This document shows, in pieces, positions 25,487-34,100 of a stretch of 36,148 nt of DNA. The translations under genes and the position numbers were made by a program. This stretch comes from JBALVT01 sp045110675 (GTDB lineage Bacteria > Pseudomonadota > Gammaproteobacteria > Pseudomonadales > Halieaceae): assembly GCA_045110675.1 (NCBI GenBank), contig JBGCGJ010000048.1, positions 1-36,148 on the forward strand, given 5' to 3'. Within the stretch, counting starts at the first letter, position 1. Each line of letters starts with the position of its first letter. A model generated the notes under the pieces. That model worked only from the letters and a program-made list of their open reading frames with translations. It made no database searches and was not told the origin of the DNA.

Positions 25487-25945
25487 ATGGATGCATATAA
25501 CTTTGATTCAAAGGACGAGGTGATTGCAGCTGCAATTGCGTTTGTGGAAGAAAAAGCGACCTACACAGCAGTGACATTGGAAAGCCCCAGCGAGACTCAA
25601 AAGCTTCTGAAACTGCGTATTGGCGATCGGGAGCGTGAGATTTTCTGCGTTCTCTATCTTAATGCGCAGCACGGATTGATTGAGGTCGAAGAGTTGTTTG
25701 CGGGCACGATCGATGGCGCTGCGGTGTATCCCAGAGAAATTGCCAAAGCGGCGCTTGCGCACAATGCAGCAGCGGTGATTCTGGGCCACAACCACCCGTC
25801 GGGCACACCAGAGCCCAGTGCGGCGGATAGACGGATCACGGAGCGCATCACCAGCGCGTTAGGTCTGTTGGACATTCGTGTCCTTGACCACGTGATCGTA
25901 TCAACCAAAGATGTTTTCTCATTCGCAGAAGGCGGCTTGATGTAG
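25487..25945 (+). CDS. radC: RadC-family JAB-domain protein
   Basis: This 152-residue protein has the MPN/JAB metal-binding fold of RadC. The signature is clear: H101 and H103 in ILGHNHPSGTPEP and D114 in SAADRRIT, the H-x-H-P...D pattern. YPREIAKAALAHNAAAVI precedes it. The N-terminal helix-hairpin-helix domain of chromosomal RadC is absent, as in the short form common on plasmids, integrative elements and phages. Despite the name, a DNA-repair role is unproven, and its substrate is unknown. It follows the small leader-controlled genes and is closed by a terminator at 25973, so it forms its own unit in the presumed leading region. Confidence 0.9.
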   Translation: MDAYNFDSKDEVIAAAIAFVEEKATYTAVTLESPSETQKLLKLRIGDREREIFCVLYLNAQHGLIEVEELFAGTIDGAAVYPREIAKAALAHNAAAVILGHNHPSGTPEPSAADRRITERITSALGLLDIRVLDHVIVSTKDVFSFAEGGLM

Positions 25946-25972
25946 CGTTGGTATTGTTTAACGTGTTTGGCA

Positions 25973-25998
25973 AAGGAACCCCTGCGGTTCCTTTTTTT
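25973..25998 (+). terminator. Rho-independent terminator after radC
   Basis: Stem AAGGAACC / GGTTCCTT with a CCTGC loop and seven T. The stem is nearly the same as that at 24904, a repeated backbone terminator. Confidence 0.9.
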
Positions 25999-26046
25999 GT
26001 TTCTTTGTTTTTTCGCCTTTTTTTGAAACCCCTTTTGCGCAACCAC

Positions 26047-26068
26047 AAAAAAGCCGCCCGAAGGCGGC
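26047..26068 (-). terminator. Rho-independent terminator of the large ParB-family gene
   Basis: On the minus strand: GCCGCC-TTCG-GGCGGC followed by TTTTTT. It lies 22 bases past the stop of the gene at 26090-27997. Confidence 0.9.
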
Positions 26069-26089
26069 AAGCGAGAGCCTGTCTCGTGA

Positions 26090-27997
26090 CTAGAATTCAA
26101 CCGGTAACCATGTTGAGCGCGGATCATCATTCTGCGTATCGGCGTGAAACTGCTCAACGATCTTCTCCACTAATACGCCCTTCTTGGCATTGCGGTGCTC
26201 CTCGACCCATGCATCGCCTAGCAACGCACCAAACTGATCCAGCAACTGCGCCTTGTTGAGTCGGGAGAAATAATTGTCTTTGGTAGGTCGCCAGTACTGC
26301 GCACAATCCACCACTAGCTGCTCAATCAGCGCTTCTTGATCGGGTGCTGTGCTCCTTACCCCAATGGTCAGGCTATGGGCCGTGCAATACGCTACTAACC
26401 TTTCCTTGGCGCGTTTGGTGAGCGCGCAAAAGGCCCTGAACCGCTCTCCCCCATCCTCGTGATCGAGCCATTCAAGGGACAGCGCGGCTCTGGCGCTCTC
26501 AAGTTCATCAAATGCCCTGCCCTGGCCGGTGTCCTCGCGCGTGGTAGTTGATGCCACGACATCAGCGTTTAGCTGCAGCAGTGACTGGCAGTCATAGCGC
26601 TGGGTTGATAGCAGTTGCACGCACAATACATAGTGCAGCACATCAACCGCCACCGCAGGGTTGGCCAGTAAACGTGCCTTAATGATTTGTTGCCGGTACA
26701 CACCCAAATCACGCACTAGCGCTTGCGACAATGGCGCGGTAGCTGTGTTGCCCTCGTGCGCTTTTTCACTCTCCTCACTACGCTCTCTATCCTCACTCCC
26801 GTCACCCTCTCCCAACTGATTCCCTGATCCACTCCCACTTTTAGGCAGGTCTTTTTTGTCTGCCAAGCCGCTCAGGATGTCGAGCTTGCCGTTGTGGTCA
26901 ACGGTGACAATACAACCGCTGCAATACTGCTGATCTTTGGAAAACGAGAGGTATTCATCGCGCGTGGCTTCCAAGGTCTCCACCTTGTCACGGGCAGCGT
27001 CTATCGCTGCTTCAAACGCGGCTTCATCCTCAAACCCGTCTGCCAATTCGTCGTTGTAGTAGCGGTCTTCCCACGCAGTGATTTGGGTATCGAGCGCGTT
27101 GATCTCTGTGTTTAACGATTCCGGCACGCCCACGTGCTGCGCATAGAGCTGCACTAATCCATCACTGGCTGTGTTGCGATCCAGTGACGTTCTCATCCAT
27201 TTCCAATCGGGTTCTTCTTTGGCAAGCTTATTCAGCGCTCTTTCTAACTTTGCCTGTGCAAGCTCTGAGACCAATTCGGCATCACTTAAATACACCATGT
27301 CTTCAAACAAATCACCGGAGACTGCGCCACCGGCTTTGAGGTACGCCGCCTTACCGACAAAGGCCCCGATCCCGCGCTTGGCATCCACCGCCTCCCCCAA
27401 CAACCATTGTTTAATGGCTAAAGGCCACGCACGATCCTGTAGCTGTGCGTAGCATGCCAATTGCCGTTCATGATCATCACATACGGTAAAGGCCATCACG
27501 GCCTCCAAATCCAGATCACCACGTCGATACGCTGCGAGCAGCTTGGGAGCGACCTGTCCCAGTTTGATGCGTTTTTCGACCACAGAGCGGGTTACACCAA
27601 AGGCAGCAGCTACGTCTTCCAGTCCCCTGCCCTGTCCCAGCATCTTAGCAAACGCGATATATTCATCGGCCGGATGCATCGGTTCATGGCTGACATTCTC
27701 CGCCAGTGAAATTTCGGTGATGTCTTGCGTGCTATCGGTCACCAGACAGGGCACTGGAAAGTCCCCTGCTATACGCTCTTCCTTTGCCAGTGCTTGCAGT
27801 GCCCGTAACCGCCGGCCACCGGCTATCACGGCAAAGTGCTCGTCCTCTACCGGCACTACCACCAGATTTTGCAGGATGCCTTGGCTGGCAATGCTCGCCA
27901 TCAGGCGCTTATGTGCGGCTTTGTCAGGGGCTGCTACGCGTACGTTTTGATCAGATACCGTCAGTTGTGACAGTGCAATGGTTGAAGTTGTCATCAT
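26090..27997 (-). CDS. Large ParB/Spo0J-family protein, YubM-like
   Basis: This 635-residue protein has a ParB N-terminal nuclease-like domain (about 5-115). It includes SIASQGILQNLVVVPVEDEH, then AGGRRLRALQAL (the ParB G-G-R-R box), and a MHPADEYIAFAKML segment. A helix-turn-helix follows (about 128-160, LEDVAAAFGVTRSVVEKRIKLG). Residues 290-370 are acidic and coiled. A Ser/Gly/Glu-rich linker (about 385-420) leads to a C-terminal domain. Length and layout match YubM of the F plasmid leading region rather than a partition ParB. A real parAB pair lies elsewhere in this window (31888-34069), so partition is not its likely job. Its role in plasmid biology is not well established. It starts ATGATG at 27997. 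Confidence 0.85.
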   Translation of the reverse strand: MMTTSTIALSQLTVSDQNVRVAAPDKAAHKRLMASIASQGILQNLVVVPVEDEHFAVIAGGRRLRALQALAKEERIAGDFPVPCLVTDSTQDITEISLAENVSHEPMHPADEYIAFAKMLGQGRGLEDVAAAFGVTRSVVEKRIKLGQVAPKLLAAYRRGDLDLEAVMAFTVCDDHERQLACYAQLQDRAWPLAIKQWLLGEAVDAKRGIGAFVGKAAYLKAGGAVSGDLFEDMVYLSDAELVSELAQAKLERALNKLAKEEPDWKWMRTSLDRNTASDGLVQLYAQHVGVPESLNTEINALDTQITAWEDRYYNDELADGFEDEAAFEAAIDAARDKVETLEATRDEYLSFSKDQQYCSGCIVTVDHNGKLDILSGLADKKDLPKSGSGSGNQLGEGDGSEDRERSEESEKAHEGNTATAPLSQALVRDLGVYRQQIIKARLLANPAVAVDVLHYVLCVQLLSTQRYDCQSLLQLNADVVASTTTREDTGQGRAFDELESARAALSLEWLDHEDGGERFRAFCALTKRAKERLVAYCTAHSLTIGVRSTAPDQEALIEQLVVDCAQYWRPTKDNYFSRLNKAQLLDQFGALLGDAWVEEHRNAKKGVLVEKIVEQFHADTQNDDPRSTWLPVEF

Positions 27998-28507
27998 CGT
28001 GTTCTCTCGCTAGTGATTGAATGGTTTTTTTACCCCCACCATCCCTCTGGGGGCGAAGACCCCCAAAAAGCGAGCGCAGCGAGTAGCGCGCGGCTTGGGT
28101 GTGTCCGGGCAGGGGGAACCACCCGGCCTGCAGTGAGTGAACGAAGAGAGCGATCGAAGGTGGGGGGATGCCTGGACTAAGGCCAAACGGGCGCTAATCT
28201 CCTGTCCACCCCAGAGGGACTGGGTTTGTCAGCACGTAACAGCCTCGTAAAACCCACAGTACTGCCGCACCCGGGATAGGCAGGGCCACCGGTCCCAACG
28301 GGATGCAGCGCTAGCGGAACCCATACAAGCCCGATCAGGTGCCCTGCCCTCTTTTTCTCATGTGACCACCGTTTCGATGTATTTCACCGCCAATACCTGC
28401 CTTTTCATCGACGTTAACAAGATTACCCCCAGCGATATTTACCGTTTTTCTAGAATATTATGCTGTTTGACTAGATACCGTTCCTCGAGGAACGGTATAG
28501 TAGAGGC
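27998..28507. other. 510-bp structured intergenic region between divergent ParB-family genes
   Basis: No gene is visible. The minus-strand leader of the gene at 27997 is G+C-rich with several potential hairpins: GGGGG/CCCCC near 28050-28065 next to a run of A, and GGCAGGGC paired at a distance with GCCCTGCC (near 28335 and 28286). The right 140 bases are A+T-richer and hold the promoter side of the gene at 28508, with the 24-bp palindrome at 28475-28498. Confidence 0.5.
28475..28498. promoter_or_regulatory. 24-bp perfect palindrome, probable operator
   Basis: The half-site is ATACCGTTCCTC followed by its exact complement. It ends 9 bases before the ATG at 28508 and overlaps a TATAGT at 28496-28501. 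A dimeric repressor, possibly the KorB-like product itself, could bind here and block transcription or translation initiation. Confidence 0.7.
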
Positions 28508-29536
28508 ATGCCCGATCCAAACAGAACTGAAAATGCATCACGCAGAAACCGGTTAATCAGGTGGTTGGCGCCCGCTATCCAAGATATCCCTCGGGATCAG
28601 GTGCGCCGCGCGCCCTATGCCATCACAGCGGATATCCCAAATGCCCAACAAAATGCCCTTGTTGACCACGCATTGGATCTTGGAGGTCCGCCAGGCACTG
28701 TGATAGGACGTAAGATAGCCACCGAGGATGGCCATACCGTTGAGGTACTCATTGGCTGGGAACGGATCGAAGCCTTTACCGATCGCGACGCCTTTCCGCG
28801 CGCAACGACGCTTCCCATTGGTGTAATTGACTGCAACGCCGCAGAAGCTGCGTTCTACGCCATCGAATACGCCCAGCAAGACCAGAGGGCCAGTGGATTG
28901 ATTACCTCTGCCCTGCTCTACGCAAAAGCTGCCAACATTGCCCTTGAACACTTTGGCAAACCCGACAAGCCCTGGTCGATCCAGACGTTGGCTAATGCTC
29001 TTTGCATCGCAAGACCCACACTCTCCAATCGACTCCGGTTGTTAAAAGGCCTGCAACCCAAGACCCATGCGCTATTACAAAGCGGACAGATAAAGCCCCA
29101 ATTCGCAAAAACGTTATTGGCAGAGCCCAATGCACAACGACAGGAAAACCTTGCAGAGCAAGCTGCCAAAGGCATGATGTCATCACGCGCTTTGTACAAG
29201 CTAGTCCACCCAGGGTATGAGCCGCCCAAACTCGTTGCGCAGCCCAGAGGAAAACCCAAACAGCGGTTGGGTGATGCAGGATTAATGCAGAGAACGCTTA
29301 CCGAAAACTACGGCACCGGTGTAGATATAACGCTCGATAAACACGCCCATAAAGGAACTGTCGAATTCCGCTTTGACAGCCTCTCGATCCTCAAAGGCCT
29401 GATTGAAAAGCTCGAAGCAGACATCGAGCACGATAGCATTATCAAAGGCAGCTTGATGATGCAGGTCAACAACGCCCAAGAAGCCAATACACTGCTAATG
29501 GAACTAGGGGCCAATAGCGACCCAGAGCTGGACTAA
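28508..29536 (+). CDS. ParB/KorB-like DNA-binding protein
   Basis: This 342-residue protein has an N-terminal ParB-like domain (about 20-130: LDLGGPPGTVIGRKIATEDG, VEVLIGWERIEAF, CNAAEAAFYAIEYAQQDQRA). A helix-turn-helix sits at about 157-182 (WSIQTLANALCIARPTLSNR), followed by LKTLLAEPNAQRQENLAEQA-like helices of the kind seen in KorB/Spo0J cores. The C-terminal third (about 265-342) is a separate domain with a strand-rich start and acidic helices. No matching ParA is adjacent. With a perfect palindrome just before its start, autoregulation is plausible, so it may act as a global plasmid regulator like KorB. It is distinct from the large YubM-like gene and from the parAB-linked ParB. Confidence 0.75.
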   Translation: MPDPNRTENASRRNRLIRWLAPAIQDIPRDQVRRAPYAITADIPNAQQNALVDHALDLGGPPGTVIGRKIATEDGHTVEVLIGWERIEAFTDRDAFPRATTLPIGVIDCNAAEAAFYAIEYAQQDQRASGLITSALLYAKAANIALEHFGKPDKPWSIQTLANALCIARPTLSNRLRLLKGLQPKTHALLQSGQIKPQFAKTLLAEPNAQRQENLAEQAAKGMMSSRALYKLVHPGYEPPKLVAQPRGKPKQRLGDAGLMQRTLTENYGTGVDITLDKHAHKGTVEFRFDSLSILKGLIEKLEADIEHDSIIKGSLMMQVNNAQEANTLLMELGANSDPELD

Positions 29537-29664
29537 CCGGGCAACAACACAGCAGTGCCCTAAGCGCTGTGCCCTACTCCCGTTCTTCATGATAAATTCG
29601 ATCTAGATCGCTCAGCTCACCTGCTGCTTCACCTAACACATCACCCTGAGCGTTATCTAATACT

Positions 29665-29673
29665 TGTGTATAA
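29665..29673 (-). promoter_or_regulatory. DnaA box
   Basis: TTATACACA on the minus strand, a perfect match to the TTATNCACA consensus. It lies five bases before the first iteron. Confidence 0.7.
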
Positions 29674-29677
29674 CCTT

Positions 29678-29761
29678 CGTAAACAACATCAATTCAAACG
29701 TAATCAACAACACTCGAATCGTAAGTAACAATGGGCAATTCGTAAGAAAAGTATCAAATTT
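29678..29761 (+). repeat. Four 21-bp iterons
   Basis: CGTAA occurs at 29678, 29699, 29720 and 29741, exactly 21 bp apart. The units share CGTAA, then AACA at positions 8-11 in units 1-3 (unit 4 diverges), and an A/T-rich end; the middle varies. A further CGTAA unit is at 29868-29888, not in the same register. Two helical turns per repeat suggests a protein bound on one face of the DNA. Confidence 0.75.
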
Positions 29762-30181
29762 CAATTTTATTCTATGCATATCAATATGTTACAAGCACAC
29801 ATATGTAATATCTAATATTCAATACTTATACCTTAAAACTATTTATTAATACCCTATCGAAAGTATTCGTAATTAAAGTATTCAGCCTTAATACACCCTC
29901 ACAAGCCTTGGTTAAAGAATCAGGACATAGCCTCTAAAGCGCACCACTACATTCCCAACAGAGCGACCTATTGAGCTCTCAACCCACTAACCCGTTAACA
30001 GGGCGGTCTATCAGCACAATATTAACATTGACTGCTGAGACCTCTGCGCCCTCTTCTGCTCATTCCAAAAAAGCAAACCAGCACCCAAAACAGCCAATAT
30101 CTCAACAGAAACCGACTTCAGGAAGTTGAACAAATGAATGGCCAAGGCGTGTTGTCTACGAATTAAAATAGCCAGAAATAG

Positions 30182-31612
30182 CTAAGAACTGACATCCCCG
30201 CCCTGCCCTAACACCACCCCAGATTCACGGCCAATACCGACATAGGGATCGGCAATATCACGGGTGATATGGATATGGGTATCAGTGACTCGCAGTACAT
30301 AACCAAACGCATTAATGGTGGCATTGACTACCTGATAACTGCCCTGCGCTTTGGTCGGCGCGGATAACACCAGCATATTGGATTGAATGTCGGTGATCGC
30401 TGCTTCGACCCGCAAACCATCGATGTAATCGGCAAAGTTCAGGATGACATCGTTAAAGCGCTTGATGTGTTCTTTAAACGCAATCCCTGGCGAGATCTCT
30501 TTCCAGGCCCGCTTATGATCCAACGTCTTGGAATTCACACGTTGGCCCAAACGGCGTTTAGCCCACAAATGCACCCGCAGGAAATACGCCTCGTTATAGC
30601 GCAGCGCATTGGGCGATAACTTGAAAAAATCCCGCCCGTACTTGATCAAGCTGTCATTGATGGTTGGCGGCAAGGTGAAGGTTATGAACGTCGCTTTATT
30701 CACCTTGGCCGTTTTCTGATAGATCCCAAAGTTACCGAGCGCTTGAAAAGCCTGCTCAGCCCGTTCAAACCCATAGCGCTCCATGACCTGTTCAGGCAAG
30801 GCTGACAGTTCAATATTGGTCGAGGCCAAACGCTCAAAGGACGCTACTGCGGTTTGCGTATTCCCACCGGCTGTCGACAAGCCCATGACATTCAAAATAT
30901 CGCTGATCTTGATAGTCCAGGCGCCACCCTCAACCACAGTCTGCGGGACACCTTCCGTTTGTACCAATTCAGCAAGGTAGGTAATCAGGCCAATGTAAAA
31001 CCGCAAATCATCCGCCTTACAGACCGGGCGCTCAGCTAAAGGTCGCAAGATCACCGGCACATCCTGACCGTACCAATCCACAGTGACCGGGTAGGGCTCA
31101 TAGATCAAATTGCGCGAAACGGGAAGTGCGCTGAACAATACCGTACAAAACAGGTTGTCGATAAAGAACGGCGTGTCTTCACGCAGCACCGCAGAAAATA
31201 ACTCCAGCGACAGGGAATGGATCTCATGGTTTTCAGGTAAGGTAGGGATGCGCTGAGGCTCTGCGGCCATCAGATCAGTGGTCTCTTTCAATCGGCTGAG
31301 TTCAGGTAAAACTAGGCGATAGAGCGACACTGGCCGGCGACAGCCGGAGTAGGGCACTAGTTCATGTTCGGCGACCCCGGCGGACACCAAAACCTTCAGG
31401 CGGTTGCGAATGGCCGCGGGCTTAAAGCCAATGTAATCAGCAATCGCTGCAATGCTCATCCGATCACCGTCGCTACTGCCACTCAATGCCATAAAGGAAA
31501 TGATCTTGCGGTGGGTATCATCCAGCGCTGGCATTAGCTCCAACACCTGCTGCACCATGTCACCGGTGATACCGTGGCGGTTGTCGAAAAAGGGTGGGGC
31601 GCCTACATTCAT
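30182..31612 (-). CDS. Candidate plasmid replication initiator protein
   Basis: This 476-residue soluble protein has an N-terminal winged-helix/helix-turn-helix (about 20-105: VQQVLELMPALDDTHRKIIS, IAAIADYIGFKPAAIRNRLK, LVSAGVAEHELV). The central part reads ILRPLAERPVCKADDLRFYI and ISDILNVMGL. Another helical DNA-binding-like segment (about 320-400) contains INDSLIKYGRDFFKLSPNAL and LDHKRAWKEISPG. The two winged-helix-like halves are reminiscent of iteron-binding Rep proteins, but I cannot match it to a named Rep family. Its place next to iterons, a DnaA box and a divergent parAB supports the assignment. The start ATG at 31612 has a weak ribosome-binding site. A plain transcription regulator is the main alternative. 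Confidence 0.6.
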   Translation of the reverse strand: MNVGAPPFFDNRHGITGDMVQQVLELMPALDDTHRKIISFMALSGSSDGDRMSIAAIADYIGFKPAAIRNRLKVLVSAGVAEHELVPYSGCRRPVSLYRLVLPELSRLKETTDLMAAEPQRIPTLPENHEIHSLSLELFSAVLREDTPFFIDNLFCTVLFSALPVSRNLIYEPYPVTVDWYGQDVPVILRPLAERPVCKADDLRFYIGLITYLAELVQTEGVPQTVVEGGAWTIKISDILNVMGLSTAGGNTQTAVASFERLASTNIELSALPEQVMERYGFERAEQAFQALGNFGIYQKTAKVNKATFITFTLPPTINDSLIKYGRDFFKLSPNALRYNEAYFLRVHLWAKRRLGQRVNSKTLDHKRAWKEISPGIAFKEHIKRFNDVILNFADYIDGLRVEAAITDIQSNMLVLSAPTKAQGSYQVVNATINAFGYVLRVTDTHIHITRDIADPYVGIGRESGVVLGQGGDVSS

Positions 31613-31791
31613 TGTTCAACCTCTGGTTTCACTCCCTAGCCTGAACGCTAAGGCCGGCTACGAGTGCCCTCGCCAAGACACCTGCCCGAAAATACTATAA
31701 GTAGTTGATATTATTAATAAAAAACCTAAATAATATTCTCTTTTTATTCAGAAAACTGAACTCAACGGCTGACAAGCTTAGCAAATTAGTT

Positions 31792-31835
31792 GTGAATCAT
31801 TTAAATTGACTTTTAAAGTGAATCAATTATATGCT
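31792..31835 (+). promoter_or_regulatory. parAB promoter with repeated GTGAATCA sites
   Basis: TTGACT (31806-31811), 18 bases, then TATGCT (31830-31835) fits a sigma-70 promoter. GTGAATCA occurs at 31792-31799 and again inside the spacer at 31818-31825, 26 bp apart. These are candidate operator sites for autoregulation by ParA or ParB. Confidence 0.6.
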
Positions 31836-31887
31836 TTTGTCCATAATAATCGCTATTTTCCCATGGGGTCAGGGGTATGTCAGGGAT

Positions 31888-32790
31888 ATGAAAGTAGTTG
31901 TCGTCGCCAACGCAAAAGGCGGTGTGGGTAAGACCACGCTGGCGATTAACCTTGCCATTCGCGCAGCCTGCGGCGAAATCCCGGAAGTGGACCCGGCCAA
32001 GAACGTGCTCATCTGCGATATGGATGCCCAGCAAAATACCTCGCAAACGCTATTGCGTATGGATACGGCAGGGGCGAATGATTACCTGCTTCCACCGCTG
32101 CACCCTGACTACGATCCTGAAGAGGATTTTGATTGGGACGGTCGCTGCTCTTCCACGGATATTTATTACGACCGCGATGTGGTGCCATACCCGTCGGTGT
32201 TCTCCCGCCTGGATGTTTTGCCCGCCAACGGCGATCATTTGGAGCTCTTCCAGAACCTGACAAAGAATGTGCAGGATGGTGATTTGCTCGAGCAAATCTG
32301 TAATCACTTCAAAAAGTTTGTGACCTCTGAGGATGTCGCGGAAGAATACGATTTGATTATCTTTGATACACCGCCAGGTAAAAATTTCATCACCATCCCG
32401 GTATTTCGGGCCGCCAGTGACATCCTCATGCCATTCAAGCCAGAGGGTTTTTCGGTAGAAGGACTGGCCAAGATGAAAGCCTCTATCGAGCGTGAAAACG
32501 AATACCGCGATACTCCGGTTAAAATTTCAGGAATGATTCCGAATCTGGTTAAACACAACAACAAACATCGCGATACCTTGTATGGCCTTGGACACAACGC
32601 GGAAGTGTCACCCCTGTTGTGGGATACACCCTTGCATGACCGGGTGGCCTTTGTGCTCGATAACATGCCGCTGAGCGAAACCAACTTCAAATACGCTGAT
32701 GCCAAAGCCGAGGAAGAGATGACGGCGTTGGTCGATCGTTTTCGGGCGCAGGTGTACGACACGGACATTCTTCTAGGCGCGGCAGGATAA
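31888..32790 (+). CDS. parA: ParA-family partition ATPase
   Basis: This 300-residue deviant-Walker ATPase provides the motor for segregation by binding non-specifically to the nucleoid. The chosen start is the ATG at 31888, right before the conserved MKVVVVANAKGGVGKTT; an upstream ATG at 31831 overlaps the promoter -10. It has the deviant Walker A KGGVGKTT (10-17, signature Lys10 and Lys15), the second motif ICDMDAQQNTSQTLL and Walker B DLIIFDTPPG. There is no N-terminal DNA-binding extension, so it is the short type Ib-like form, although the chain is longer than usual. It is followed four bases later by parB. It is divergent from the Rep candidate. Confidence 0.9.
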   Translation: MKVVVVANAKGGVGKTTLAINLAIRAACGEIPEVDPAKNVLICDMDAQQNTSQTLLRMDTAGANDYLLPPLHPDYDPEEDFDWDGRCSSTDIYYDRDVVPYPSVFSRLDVLPANGDHLELFQNLTKNVQDGDLLEQICNHFKKFVTSEDVAEEYDLIIFDTPPGKNFITIPVFRAASDILMPFKPEGFSVEGLAKMKASIERENEYRDTPVKISGMIPNLVKHNNKHRDTLYGLGHNAEVSPLLWDTPLHDRVAFVLDNMPLSETNFKYADAKAEEEMTALVDRFRAQVYDTDILLGAAG

Positions 32791-32794
32791 GGAT

Positions 32795-34069
32795 ATGGCA
32801 CTCAAGAAACGTCGCAGGGCGGACACGCAGTCATCGGATGACACAGCAGTTGCGAGCGAGATTGCGGAAACAGACACGGCAGATGTATCAGACAGCGCAA
32901 ACGGAAAAACCAAAGAACCGAAAAAAGCCAAAACAAATAAGACAACTACGCTCGATGCACCACGATCAGCTGCCAGTGTGCAGGCACAAGTGGATGAACG
33001 TCTTGCCCCGAAAGCCAAGAACAATCGAGAAGAATCGCGGTTAGTCAAAATCGCATTGGCAAAAATCAGTCCCGATCCGGATAACGAGCGCACCGGATTT
33101 ATCAACCAGGGCACGATTACGATTTTGGCCAACGCCTTTAAAGAGGTCTGGGAGGAGGGCGGTACCGCCGTTGATATCCCTGAAGCCGTATTGACTCGAA
33201 CGTTGGATCAAGTCACTCGGTATGCAGAATCCCAAGCCAAGGACTTGCCGCCGATAGAAGATGTGACCAGTACGCTCAAAGGCATCTGGGACTTTGCCGT
33301 CCACTTAAAAACTGAGCCGCTGTTACAGCCCTTTACCGTGACGCTGGGCCGAGAAGGTAAATACCAGGTCGTGTTCGGCCACCGGCGGTTCATGGCGTCA
33401 TATATCGCCCACGGCGATACGCATGAAATCGAATGCGTAAACTATTTAGCGGCGCCGAATTTCCCAGCGTCCAAGCGCTTTGTGGAAAACAACCAGCGCG
33501 TAGATTTACCGTTACAAGCTAAGGTCGAAGATTTTAAAAAAGCGGTTAAGGAGCTGCGCAAACACGCAAGCAATCGCGTGAGCAATATCGAAATCGCCAA
33601 CAAGCTCGGAGTAGGGCGCAACTTGGTCCAGCGGCTCGAAAAAATCAGCAGCTGTAGCGAAGTGAACTTACTGATGGCCACCGGCCAAATCCGCAGTCTG
33701 GAATTTGCCTACAAAATGGCCGTGCTTGAAGGCAGTGATAAGCCCGCTTTTAAAATGGCGTGCAAACGTGTTGCTGAAAAAGGTGAACCGACAGGGGATT
33801 TTGCCGCTTTCAAAGCAGAACTCGCGGTGCAAACCACGAAAAAACCGGCTCGGCCTACAGCGGGCAGACCTTCAAAAATTAAATTCCCTGCCCTAAGCCA
33901 ACCCAAGGTGCTGCAAAAACTGTTTGCCCCGGAAGTGCTGGAAAACCCGCAGTGGCAGCGTATTGATTGGGAAGATACGACCAAACCCAATATCGAAAAG
34001 ATAGAGACGCTCATCAAAAAAACACTGGAGACCTTGGTGAAGGACATGGAAGCCAGTGCGAAAGTTTAA
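32795..34069 (+). CDS. parB: ParB-family centromere-binding protein
   Basis: This 424-residue partner of ParA starts with a long Lys/Ala/Thr-rich disordered segment (1-85). The ParB core then has KISPDPDNERTGF (about 91-103), VVFGHRRFMASY (about 190-200; a variant of the G-E-R-R box, with His in place of Glu) and a helix-turn-helix (about 260-285, VSNIEIANKLGVGRNLVQRL). A basic hinge (KKPARPTAGRPSKIKF) leads to the C-terminal dimerisation region. The box carries the Arg residues that bind CTP in known ParBs. It forms an operon with parA. I do not see an obvious cluster of centromere repeats in the window, though the GTGAATCA sites before parA are candidates. Confidence 0.85.
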   Translation: MALKKRRRADTQSSDDTAVASEIAETDTADVSDSANGKTKEPKKAKTNKTTTLDAPRSAASVQAQVDERLAPKAKNNREESRLVKIALAKISPDPDNERTGFINQGTITILANAFKEVWEEGGTAVDIPEAVLTRTLDQVTRYAESQAKDLPPIEDVTSTLKGIWDFAVHLKTEPLLQPFTVTLGREGKYQVVFGHRRFMASYIAHGDTHEIECVNYLAAPNFPASKRFVENNQRVDLPLQAKVEDFKKAVKELRKHASNRVSNIEIANKLGVGRNLVQRLEKISSCSEVNLLMATGQIRSLEFAYKMAVLEGSDKPAFKMACKRVAEKGEPTGDFAAFKAELAVQTTKKPARPTAGRPSKIKFPALSQPKVLQKLFAPEVLENPQWQRIDWEDTTKPNIEKIETLIKKTLETLVKDMEASAKV

Positions 34070-34100
34070 AAAGGCGCAACAGCTGCCACATCAATAAGCG

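Larger units (their letters stand above)
29537..30181. other. A+T-rich candidate replication origin (oriV) region
   Basis: No gene is visible. The region holds a perfect DnaA box (29665-29673), four CGTAA-led repeats at exact 21-bp spacing, a fifth unit at 29868 and a run of A+T-rich DNA (about 29745-29880). It lies between the KorB-like gene and the 3' end of the replication-initiator candidate. These are the parts expected of an iteron-type plasmid origin. Confidence 0.7.

Noticed and set aside
28467..28501. TTGACT (28467) and TATAGT (28496) as the promoter of the KorB-like gene
   Set aside because: The spacer is 23 bases, too long for a normal sigma-70 promoter, so only the palindrome was annotated.
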